DNA of 36,953 nucleotides from Myxococcaceae bacterium. Its GTDB lineage: Bacteria > Myxococcota > Myxococcia > Myxococcales > Myxococcaceae. The position numbers were made by a program, and so were the translations under genes. The stretch covers positions 1 through 36,953 of the forward strand of contig SECN01000050.1 in NCBI GenBank assembly GCA_004173515.1, given 5' to 3'. The notes under the pieces are model-generated. The model was not told the origin of the DNA. It saw nothing but the letters and a program-made list of their open reading frames with translations, and made no database searches. Position 1 is the first letter of the stretch. The number at the start of each line of letters is the position of its first letter. Positions 8,226 through 14,989 of this stretch are shown in pieces.

Positions 8226-8252
8226 GAACCTGTCCGACTGTCGGACAGGTTC
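8226..8252. repeat. Perfect palindrome, 12-bp arms, between convergent genes
   Basis: GAACCTGTCCGA (8226-8237) and TCGGACAGGTTC (8241-8252) are perfectly complementary around a 3-base CTG centre. It lies between the convergent genes ending at 8174 and 8314. There is no T-tract, so it could be a bidirectional terminator, a dispersed palindromic repeat or a protein-binding site. Confidence 0.6.
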
Positions 8253-8313
8253 ATGCCACCTGAAACCACGGGCCCGCGGGCTCGCGCACGGGTGGAACCG
8301 GGGCCTGCCAGGG

Positions 8314-9228
8314 TCACGCCGCCACGGGTTCGACGCGCTTGCGGGCCCGCGCGGAGACGCCCTTGCGGCGGCCCTTGCGCAGCACGTCCAGGTGCACCTC
8401 TTCGTCGTTGGCGAGCGCCATCAACCGTTGCAGGTCGTCCACGCTGTTGACGGGCCGGCTGTTGATGCCGAGCAGCAGGTCGTCGGGCAGGAGTCCGGCG
8501 TCATCGGCGGGCGTGCCCTCCTGCACCCTGAGCACGCGCACGGCCCGGGGCTGCCCCGTGTCGCGAGCGAGCGCGGGCTCCAGGTTCACCGCCGTGGCGG
8601 CGATGCCCAGGAACTTCCGGTCCACCCGCCCGCGCTGGATGAGCAGGCTCGCCACCCACGCGGCCGTGGTCGCGCTCACCGCGAAGCCGATGCCTTGCGC
8701 GTACGGCAGCACCAGCGTGTTGAGCCCCACCACGCGTCCGCGCGTGTCCAGCAGCGGCCCGCCGGAGTTGCCCGGGTTGATGGCCGCGTCCGTCTGGAGC
8801 ATGCCCTCCAGGACGACGCCGTCGGGCAGGTTGATGGAGCGGTTGATGGCGCTCACCACGCCCAGGGACACGGACTGCTCCAAGCGAAAGGGATTGCCAA
8901 TGGCCATCACGAGCTGGCCCACCTTCACCGTCTCCGGATCCGCCAGGGGCAGCGTGGGGAAGTCGTCGCCCTCCGCGCGCACCACCGCGAGGTCGGTGGG
9001 GGCATCCCCGCCCACCAGCGTGGCCCGGCGCTCCTCGCCGTTGTTGAGCTGCACGACGAGTCGCTTGGGCGTGCGCATCACCACGTGCCGGTTGGTGAGC
9101 ACGTAGCCGTCCGGCGTGAGGAACAGGCCGGTGCCGTGGCCGCGCGCGTGCTCCACCCCCACCACCGCTGGCGCGGCGCCAGCGACGAGGGACTCCAGGT
9201 CATCGGACAGCTGCTGCAACAGTTTCAT
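8314..9228 (-). CDS. Trypsin-like serine protease with PDZ domain (S1C/HtrA type), cytosolic
   Basis: The 304-residue protein starts at ATG 9228-9226, directly after AAAGGAG. It has the full HtrA-type triad: His48 (TNRHVV), Asp79 (PTDLAV) and Ser155 (NPGNSGGPL). A PDZ domain follows (about 200-290; ADDAGLLPDDLLLGINSRPV). It begins MKLLQQLSDDLESL, without signal peptide or anchor, unlike classical DegP/DegS, so it is probably cytosolic. The C-terminus is strongly basic (RKGRRKGVSARARKR). The upstream homologous gene ends 12 bases before this start, and its stop overlaps this gene's RBS region, so the two are a translationally linked pair. They may form mixed oligomers; that is an inference. 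Confidence 0.85.
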   Translation of the reverse strand: MKLLQQLSDDLESLVAGAAPAVVGVEHARGHGTGLFLTPDGYVLTNRHVVMRTPKRLVVQLNNGEERRATLVGGDAPTDLAVVRAEGDDFPTLPLADPETVKVGQLVMAIGNPFRLEQSVSLGVVSAINRSINLPDGVVLEGMLQTDAAINPGNSGGPLLDTRGRVVGLNTLVLPYAQGIGFAVSATTAAWVASLLIQRGRVDRKFLGIAATAVNLEPALARDTGQPRAVRVLRVQEGTPADDAGLLPDDLLLGINSRPVNSVDDLQRLMALANDEEVHLDVLRKGRRKGVSARARKRVEPVAA

Positions 9229-9240
9229 GGCTGGCTCCTT

Positions 9241-10131
9241 TCATGAACGCTTGCCCACGGTGACAGGCACTTCGCGCAGCTCGCCCGCGCGCAGCACCTT
9301 CGCCTGGATGGACGTGCCCACCTTCTCGTCGCCCAGGTAGCCCAGCAGGTCCTCCACGCCGTGCAGCGACTGGCCGCCCAGGCTCACGAGCACGTCGCCC
9401 AGCAGCAGCCCGGCCTTCTGCGCGGGCCCCTCCGGATCCACCGACAGCAGGATGAGTCCCGCCTTGGTGCCATCGATTTCACGGGGCAGGCGCACGGGGT
9501 AGGCGCCCACGCCCAGGTAGCCCCGGCGGATGCCGCCGTGCTCGCGCAGCGAGTTCGCCACGCGCGTCAGCGTGTCGCCGGGGATGATGACCGCGGCGGT
9601 GCGGGAGAAGGCCGCGGTGGGGATGCCGAGGAAGCGCCCCTGCGCGTCCACCAACGCGCCACCGGAGAAGCCGGGCGGCAGGTCGGCGTCCGTCTCCAGG
9701 TAGCGGTCCACCTGTCCGCCCGCGTGTGTGCGCCAGTCGCCGCCGAACGCGCTGACGATGCCCAGCGTCGCCCGGGCGGTGCGCCCCGGACGGCCGATGG
9801 CGAGCACCACGTTGCCGACCTTCACGCCATCGAGCGGCGTGGGGGCGAGCGCGGTGAGGCCGGTGGTGTCGGCCTTGAGCAGCGCGAGGTCGGTGCTCGG
9901 GTCGCGGCCGACGAGCTCGGCGGAGACCGAGCGACCGTCCGCGAGGCCCACCTGGATGGAGCCTTCATGTTCGACGGCGTGGCTGGTGGTGAGGATGTGA
10001 CCGTCGGCATCCCAGACGATGCCGCTGGCGCCCCGGCGACGGCGGGCCTCGACGCGGACGATGGAGGGAGCGATGCGCTCGACGACGGTGGAGATGGACT
10101 GCGAGAGGGATTGGAGGGCGTCGGTGGACAT
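9241..10131 (-). CDS. Trypsin-like serine protease with PDZ domain, first of a tandem pair
   Basis: The 296-residue protein starts at ATG 10131-10129, preceded by AAAGGAAC. The triad is His51 (TTSHAV), Asp81 (STDLALL) and Ser156 (PGFSGGAL). A PDZ domain occupies about 200-290 (GPAQKAGLLLGDVLVSLGG). The serine motif GFSGGA differs from GNSGGP of the next gene. A basic stretch (RVEARRRRG) lies before the protease core. There is no signal peptide. It shares layout but only moderate identity with its neighbour, so this looks like an old duplication followed by divergence. A hairpin (10143-10169) sits directly before its RBS and may control expression. Confidence 0.84.
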   Translation of the reverse strand: MSTDALQSLSQSISTVVERIAPSIVRVEARRRRGASGIVWDADGHILTTSHAVEHEGSIQVGLADGRSVSAELVGRDPSTDLALLKADTTGLTALAPTPLDGVKVGNVVLAIGRPGRTARATLGIVSAFGGDWRTHAGGQVDRYLETDADLPPGFSGGALVDAQGRFLGIPTAAFSRTAAVIIPGDTLTRVANSLREHGGIRRGYLGVGAYPVRLPREIDGTKAGLILLSVDPEGPAQKAGLLLGDVLVSLGGQSLHGVEDLLGYLGDEKVGTSIQAKVLRAGELREVPVTVGKRS

Positions 10132-10142
10132 GGGGTGTTCCT

Positions 10143-10169
10143 TTCGAGCCTGAAACTAAAGGGCTCGAA
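10143..10169 (-). promoter_or_regulatory. Inverted repeat just upstream of the protease RBS
   Basis: Arms TTCGAGCC and GGCTCGAA (8 bp, 11-base spacer) end immediately before the AAAGGAAC RBS of the gene starting at 10131. This could be an operator or an RNA hairpin that limits ribosome access. The core is AT-rich against the GC-rich background. Confidence 0.45.
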
Positions 10170-10190
10170 GGCGCGCCACATCGGCGGACC

Positions 10191-10273
10191 GGGCAGGACA
10201 GGGACCTGCCCGTTCGGGCAGGTGGCCTCTCCATCCGACCGGGGTCGTGCGTGTGCCCGGTGTTTCGGGCAGG
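10191..10273. repeat. Clustered GGGCAGG/CCTGCCC motifs with a 20-base palindrome
   Basis: GGGCAGG occurs at 10191-10197, 10216-10222 and 10267-10273, and its complement CCTGCCC at 10205-10211. Positions 10204-10223 form a perfect palindrome with 9-bp arms and a TT centre. Several alternative hairpins are possible. The cluster lies between the HNH stop (10279) and the protease start (10131), both on the minus strand, so a terminator or leader structure is likely. Confidence 0.5.
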
Positions 10274-10278
10274 GGACT

Positions 10279-11214
10279 TCAGCCCACCTTGCGGAAGCGC
10301 TCGTAGCGCTCTTCCAGGTAGAGCTTCTTGGGCCGCAGCTCGTTGGAGCGGGGCAACTGGAGTGTCTTGCCGACGAAGCCCTTCAGCGCGTGTTCCAGGG
10401 TCGGTCCGTCATGGGTGGCGAGCAGGCTGGGGGCCAGCTCGATGACGCCGTTCGGACGGAAGCCCATCAGGTCCGTGTCGAAGGCGCCATGGTGGAGCCG
10501 GCAGAGCGCCAGTCCGTTGGGGACTTCCGCGTGGCCCCGGACGTCATGGTCGGGAAGGATGTGGGCTGCGTCCAGCAGCTCCTTGCGAGGAAAGCCGCAC
10601 ACCGCGCAGCGCTCTTCGTATGCGCGCAGGACGTGACGTCGGAAGGCGACCTGATGCAGGCGCTTCTTGGTCTGCACCGTCGTGTAACGACGCTCCACCG
10701 CGAGCATCTTCGCGTCCGCCACGAACGGTGTGGATTGGAACTGCTTCACCGTTTCGGGCGCGGACACCATGACGTGGAAGGAATGCGAGGCGAGATCCAC
10801 GTCGGAGATGTAGACAGGCCAAAGCGGTTGATACAGGCCGGGCTCGATGCCGTAGAAGTAGATGAGGGGCGCATCCAGTTGCTGCGCGCGCACGAGCCGG
10901 CGGTTGTCGCGAGCCTCCACGTCCGTGCCCTGGAACTTGTAGAGAAAGGCCCCGTCCGAGGCCACGTTGTCATCGTCGTACCGTGCCACCCGTGAGCCAC
11001 GCGGCACCGTGGTCTTGATGGACAGCGCGGTCTCCTGCATCTGCCGGGGCCAGAAGATGCCGCGCGTCCGGTTGGCGAACAGGTGCTGCTCGCCGTGGAG
11101 CTGGAAGCCTTCCTGGATGCGCTCCCAGGGCAGCACGTCGCCATGCTGCTCCACCAATTCCTCCAGGGCTTTGAAAGCCGCCAACCGGATGGCCTGGTCG
11201 TTGTTGGAGGGCAT
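10279..11214 (-). CDS. HNH endonuclease, putative modification-dependent restriction type
   Basis: The 311-residue protein has a C-terminal HNH nuclease: the zinc knuckle Cys203-x2-Cys206 (CAVC), LLDAAHILPD with His218, then NGLALCRLHHGAFD (Asn233, His241, His242). The N-terminal ~150 residues (HGDVLPWERIQEGF, then DGAFLYKFQGTDVEARDN, then APLIYFYGIEPGLYQPLWPVYI) match a domain that often precedes HNH in putative type IV restriction enzymes. I recall this as related to the SRA/ScoMcrA-type modified-DNA readers, but that is from memory. Such enzymes cut foreign DNA carrying base or backbone modification. No methyltransferase or dnd genes are adjacent, which fits a stand-alone modification-dependent enzyme. 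ATG 11214 has a weak upstream RBS. Confidence 0.8.
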   Translation of the reverse strand: MPSNNDQAIRLAAFKALEELVEQHGDVLPWERIQEGFQLHGEQHLFANRTRGIFWPRQMQETALSIKTTVPRGSRVARYDDDNVASDGAFLYKFQGTDVEARDNRRLVRAQQLDAPLIYFYGIEPGLYQPLWPVYISDVDLASHSFHVMVSAPETVKQFQSTPFVADAKMLAVERRYTTVQTKKRLHQVAFRRHVLRAYEERCAVCGFPRKELLDAAHILPDHDVRGHAEVPNGLALCRLHHGAFDTDLMGFRPNGVIELAPSLLATHDGPTLEHALKGFVGKTLQLPRSNELRPKKLYLEERYERFRKVG

Positions 11215-11264
11215 GGGAGTGGGTCCTCGACCAGGCTACCAGGCTCCGCCACCCGCATGTCACG

Positions 11265-12122
11265 TCACCCCCGGTCGAGCAGGGCCCCTCCCGGGCCGAA
11301 GCCCAGGGACATGCACAGCACCCGCTGTCCGGTGACCCGGGCGTCGCGCCGCGCGGATTCGGCCGCCAGCTCCGCGTCGTTGAGCACGAACACCGGTCCT
11401 CCCATGTCTGGCAGCCCGGCGCGGGCGAGGATGTCCGGCACGAGGGACGCCGCGCCCTCGAAGCCGTAGGTGCAGCCTCCCGGCATCAGGGCTTCATCCA
11501 GCGGACACGGCAATGCGAGACACAGTGCGTCCGGAGCGGTCCGTGCGTCCTCCGTGAGGAACGCGCGCAGTGCGCCCGCGATGAACGCCACGGTGTCCCG
11601 GATGTGGTGGCCGTCCTTGGGACGCGGCTGCCCGATGAACAGCGGCGGCAGGTGGGTGAGGTCCCGTTCGAAGACGCGCGTCGCACCAGGCCTCGCGCAC
11701 TTGATGCTCGTCTGGCCCACGTCCACGCAGACCGGTGCGTGGAAGCCCTGTGCCTCCAGCATGCGCAGGCCCGCGCGCACGGGGGCGAAGCGTGGCGTCG
11801 GCGCGATGTACACCGGGCAGGGCAGGGTGGCCGTGGCTTGCTTCAACGCGGCCTGGAAGCCGTCCAGCTCCGCCAGTCCTCCGCTCAGGTACGCGGCCTG
11901 CGGGGCGTGCCTCGCCACCAACAGTCCGAGCGCCTCGGCCAGGGGCGGCATCATGCGCGCCGTGAGCGTGGTGCCGGCGACTCCCGCGCGCCGGTCGTCC
12001 TCCACCCACGGTGAGCCCAGCACCTCCCACAGCTCGCGGCCGGACACAGGCAGGTTCCACACCTCCAGCGGCGTGATGCCCGGGGGATGGTGCCGGCGCG
12101 GGCTCCAACGCACGGAGGTCAC
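11265..12122 (-). CDS. ROK/ASKHA-fold kinase-like protein with permuted domain order
   Basis: The 285-residue product starts at GTG 12122-12120, overlapping the glycosyltransferase stop by GTGA. It reads like an ROK sugar kinase cut and rejoined in reverse order. The first ~125 residues look like the C-terminal lobe (MMPPLAEALGLLVARHAPQ, then YLSGGLAELDGF, then PVYIAPTPRFAPVRAGLRML). The N-terminal lobe comes next: phosphate-1 loop VCVDVGQTSIKC (about 129-140), then PDALCLALPCPLDE and FVLNDAELAAESA, ending with the phosphate-2-like loop SLGFGPGGALLDRG at the very C-terminus. The order of motifs is what I see; circular permutation is my interpretation. The canonical zinc-binding CxCGxxGC motif is absent, so it may not be a classical glucokinase. 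It is the last gene of the operon that begins at 14913. Confidence 0.7.
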   Translation of the reverse strand: MTSVRWSPRRHHPPGITPLEVWNLPVSGRELWEVLGSPWVEDDRRAGVAGTTLTARMMPPLAEALGLLVARHAPQAAYLSGGLAELDGFQAALKQATATLPCPVYIAPTPRFAPVRAGLRMLEAQGFHAPVCVDVGQTSIKCARPGATRVFERDLTHLPPLFIGQPRPKDGHHIRDTVAFIAGALRAFLTEDARTAPDALCLALPCPLDEALMPGGCTYGFEGAASLVPDILARAGLPDMGGPVFVLNDAELAAESARRDARVTGQRVLCMSLGFGPGGALLDRG

Positions 12123-13312
12123 GCGACGAGTCCGGCGATGCGCTCGGCGGCGGTCCTGGCGCCGTCGTGGGCGCGGTAGGAGCGGGAGATCTCCGCCACG
12201 CGCTCGCGCATCGGTGACGCGGGCGCGAGGAGCTTCGCGATGGCCTCCCGGCACGTCTCCACCGTGAGGTTTCTGGGATCCCTGGCGAGCCCCGCCCCGG
12301 ACTTCTCCAGGAAGTGCGCCTGCACGGGCTGGTCGTTGCACACCGGCAGCAGCAGCATCGGCACGCCCGCGGTCATCGCCTCCATCACGGAGTTGGCGCC
12401 TCCATGGGAGATGAACGCGGATGCGCGCTCCAGCACCTGTCGCTGCGGCGTGTACGGCACCGCCACCACGTCACCGGGCAGCGTGTTCGGGAAGTCCGTG
12501 TCGGCCAGCTCTCCCGCGCACAACACCAGCGTCACGCCGAACGGCTGCGCGGCCTCCGCGATGAGGCGGAACAGCTCTGGCTGATACGAAATCTGGCTGC
12601 CGAAGGACACGTACAGCACGGGCTTGTCGCCCAGGCGCTCCCACGGGAAGGACACCTCGTCGCCCCGAGGCTCCGGCGGAATCGACGGTCCGACGAGCAG
12701 CGTGTGCGGCGGGACTCCCGCGTCCGGGCCCAGGAAGGCCTCGGTGGCGAAGATGACGTTGAGTCGGGGTGACAGGCATTCACAGGTGCGGAAGCGCGCG
12801 TCGAAGCCGTGTCGCTGGAACAGGGCCTGACGGTCCTGCTTGAGCGCGCCCACGTTGCGCAGCAGGGGAATGTCCGGTCGGGGCTCCAGCAGCGTGAGCG
12901 CGGAGGACACGCCCGCCCACGGGATGCCTTCCGTGTGCGCCGCGAGCACCGCCGCGTACTGCATGCCGTCCAGGGCCATCACGTCGGGACGGAAGGCGCG
13001 CACCACCTCGCGCACGGGCTCCAGCAGCGCGGGGGCCGCGTCCAGCAGGAGGCCTCGGATCCACTGGCCCAGCGCCACGTCGTCCAACACCAGCTTCGCC
13101 AGCGCTTCGCCTCCGGTCTCGATGCCGGGAGGCGGCGCTTCACGGTGGGGCAGGTGGAGGACCTCCACGCTCAGGCCTTCCAACTGCGGCGCCGGTTCGG
13201 GGATGCACAGCCAGCCGACGGTGTGTCCCAGGCGGCGCAGCCATTGGGCCACCCCGACCATCGGGTTGAGGTGGCCCTTCTCGGGCGAGGTGGCGATCAG
13301 GACTCGGGACAT
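12119..13312 (-). CDS. MGT-type glycosyltransferase (GT1 / UGT fold)
   Basis: The 397-residue protein starts at ATG 13312-13310 (MSRVLIATSPEKGHLNPMVG), inside the 3' end of the upstream gene (16-base overlap). It shows the GT-B two-domain layout of macrolide and antibiotic glycosyltransferases. The donor-binding signature is VPYTPQRQVLERASAFISHGG followed by ANSVMEAMTAGVPMLLLP and NDQPVQAHFLEKSGAG. The N-terminal GHLNPM motif is typical of the acceptor domain. Family knowledge: members transfer a sugar from an NDP-sugar to a small molecule, in natural-product tailoring or in drug inactivation. No polyketide or peptide synthetase genes are in view, so the acceptor is unknown. The ROK-like protein encoded directly after it could supply or handle a sugar, an inference from context. 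Confidence 0.85.
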   Translation of the reverse strand: MSRVLIATSPEKGHLNPMVGVAQWLRRLGHTVGWLCIPEPAPQLEGLSVEVLHLPHREAPPPGIETGGEALAKLVLDDVALGQWIRGLLLDAAPALLEPVREVVRAFRPDVMALDGMQYAAVLAAHTEGIPWAGVSSALTLLEPRPDIPLLRNVGALKQDRQALFQRHGFDARFRTCECLSPRLNVIFATEAFLGPDAGVPPHTLLVGPSIPPEPRGDEVSFPWERLGDKPVLYVSFGSQISYQPELFRLIAEAAQPFGVTLVLCAGELADTDFPNTLPGDVVAVPYTPQRQVLERASAFISHGGANSVMEAMTAGVPMLLLPVCNDQPVQAHFLEKSGAGLARDPRNLTVETCREAIAKLLAPASPMRERVAEISRSYRAHDGARTAAERIAGLVA

Positions 13313-14913
13313 GGTGGATGCGCCTCGGTGTGGGCCTGGAGCATGGCCAGGGACACGAGTCGCATCAACAACCGATCCACCCCCCCGGCCCGTGCATCCC
13401 CGGGCGACAGGCGCGTGTAGCGCTCCAACAGCCGGGAGACGGCCCGGGAGTCGATGACCTGAAGGGGCTCCAGGTGCTCGGGGGACAGCCAGGCGCGGTA
13501 CAGCTCCAGCCAGCGGGTCCGCGCGGGGCTGGAGAGCGCCGTGTGCCCATACCGGGGCGTCTTGCGCGCGAGGCGCACCTCGTCGGGCACGAGCGAGCGC
13601 ACCGCGTGCCGGAACAGCCATTTGCCGAACCCGTCCCGCATCAGCACGGACTCCGGCAGCGCGAGCGCCACCCGTGCGAAGCCCGGATCCAGGTACGGCG
13701 TGCGGACCGTGAGACCCTGGGCCCGGGCGCCTCGCAGTTCGGGCGGGAGGATGAGTTCGCGCAGCACCCATTCGGCGTAGCGAAGCTCCCCGGACGCGGA
13801 GGTGTCTCCTGGCGGCAGATCCCACGGAGCCGGCAGCGCGGTGAGCACGGCCCCCAGGTTGTCCACAGGGGGGAATGACGGAGCGTGATCGCGGTTCACG
13901 CCCTCGGAAACACCCCTCAAGTTGTCCACAGGCGGGAGTGTGTCGCGCGAGCCCGCCGTTTGATCGCGCCCCCGGGTTCCAGAGGGCGAGGGCCCGGTTT
14001 CTCCGGTGGACGACTCCCCGCGGGCTCCCGGTTCCTGATCGCGGGCTCCTGTCGTGCCCGGAGGCGTTCCCGAGTTGTCCACAGCCCCCCCGGAGGCTCG
14101 GAGGGCGTCCTCATGATCGTGCGCGTCGTCCCGGGGCGACGCCCGCAAGTTGTCCACAGCCGCCGGAACGTCAGGTTTCGCGATGCCCATGGGGCCCGTC
14201 GTGGAAGCCATCGTGGCCACGACCGCTGGAGCGTCGTGTCGCAAGACCTCCACGGCCAGCGCCCGGTCTTCATCCACGCGGGCCTTCGCGGAGGCCATCG
14301 CGCCCGGGGTGCCCTGGAGCACTTCGTCCGCGCCCGCGCCGCTCAGGAGGACGGGGCCTGCGCCCTGCCGTTGGGCCTCCAGGTAGAACACGAAGCTCGC
14401 CACGGCGCGGGCGTTGAGGATGACGGTCTGGTTGGCGAGGACCGCGTGCTCGAACAGGTCCGGCAGCACCGCGTCCGGGATGAGCACGTCCACCAGCTCC
14501 GCGCCCGTCACCTTCGCCATCCGCCGCGCGTTGCTCCGCTCCACCGCGTCCGCGAAGTGCACGTCCATGGTCCACGCGCGCACCCTGCCGGGAGCATGGC
14601 GCGCGACCATCGCGCACAGGGCCGCGCTGTCCACCCCGCCGCTCAGGCTCACCTCGTGCGGGCCCGCCTCCACGTGGGCCCGCACGGTGTCGGACCAGGC
14701 GGCCAGCAACCGCGCAGCGAGCGTGTCCTCGTCCTCGCGCGTGTGGACCGGCCGCATCACTCGCGGCAGCGTCAGCTCCAAGGTCTCCGCCCCGGGCACC
14801 AGGAGCGCGTTGGACGCGCGTCCATGGCATAGCAGTTCGACGACGGCCTGGGCACGGAGGCCGCGCGTGGACTTCCGTCCCAGGGGTGGAGCGTTGGGAG
14901 CCCGGGTCGGCAT
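13297..14913 (-). CDS. Asparagine-synthase-like protein with a repeat insertion, no glutaminase domain
   Basis: The 538-residue product starts at ATG 14913-14911. The ATP-pyrophosphatase loop SGGVDS is at residues 91-96, followed by MDVHFADAVERSNARRMAKVTG and LLSGAGADEVLQGTPGA. The conserved C-terminal part (ELRYAEWVLRELILPPELRG, then VRTPYLDPGFARVALALPE, then PRYGHTALS) also fits asparagine synthase B. The N-terminal glutamine amidotransferase domain is absent. Residues about 250-352 are a Gly/Pro/Ser-rich low-complexity insertion with recurring VDN(L/S) and RD(Q/H) motifs, encoded by a ~75-base repeat (13859-14158). Such enzymes form amide bonds through an acyl-adenylate; some act in peptide or natural-product pathways. 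It overlaps the glycosyltransferase gene by 16 bases. The start has no clear RBS. Confidence 0.8.
   Translation of the reverse strand: MPTRAPNAPPLGRKSTRGLRAQAVVELLCHGRASNALLVPGAETLELTLPRVMRPVHTREDEDTLAARLLAAWSDTVRAHVEAGPHEVSLSGGVDSAALCAMVARHAPGRVRAWTMDVHFADAVERSNARRMAKVTGAELVDVLIPDAVLPDLFEHAVLANQTVILNARAVASFVFYLEAQRQGAGPVLLSGAGADEVLQGTPGAMASAKARVDEDRALAVEVLRHDAPAVVATMASTTGPMGIAKPDVPAAVDNLRASPRDDAHDHEDALRASGGAVDNSGTPPGTTGARDQEPGARGESSTGETGPSPSGTRGRDQTAGSRDTLPPVDNLRGVSEGVNRDHAPSFPPVDNLGAVLTALPAPWDLPPGDTSASGELRYAEWVLRELILPPELRGARAQGLTVRTPYLDPGFARVALALPESVLMRDGFGKWLFRHAVRSLVPDEVRLARKTPRYGHTALSSPARTRWLELYRAWLSPEHLEPLQVIDSRAVSRLLERYTRLSPGDARAGGVDRLLMRLVSLAMLQAHTEAHPPCPES
13859..14158. repeat. Degenerate ~75-bp in-frame tandem repeat with DnaA-box-like sites
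   Basis: TTGTCCACA occurs four times on the plus strand, at 13859-13867, 13922-13930, 14075-14083 and 14150-14158. TGATCG occurs four times, starting at 13886, 13961, 14036 and 14114 (spacings 75, 75, 78). Box spacings are 63, 153 and 75, consistent with a ~75-bp period and one missing box near 14000. All spacings are multiples of three, so the coding frame is kept. TTGTCCACA is a known DnaA-box sequence in GC-rich bacteria, but DnaA binding here is not shown. Confidence 0.72.
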
Positions 14914-14989
14914 GCGGACCGCATCATAGAAGCAGAGGCCGCGTCTGACCGCTGCCGTCGTGCCAGCGGGTGTCGGAGGCCCGGGGCGC

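Noticed and set aside
13859..14158. CRISPR-like or oriC reading of the repeat
   Set aside because: The repeats are degenerate, lie in a coding frame, and have no cas genes. No dnaA, dnaN or AT-rich unwinding element is near, so it is not a plausible chromosomal origin.
13297..14913. Lasso-peptide cyclase reading of the asparagine-synthase-like gene
   Set aside because: No precursor peptide, protease or recognition element nearby; neighbours are a glycosyltransferase and an ROK-like protein.
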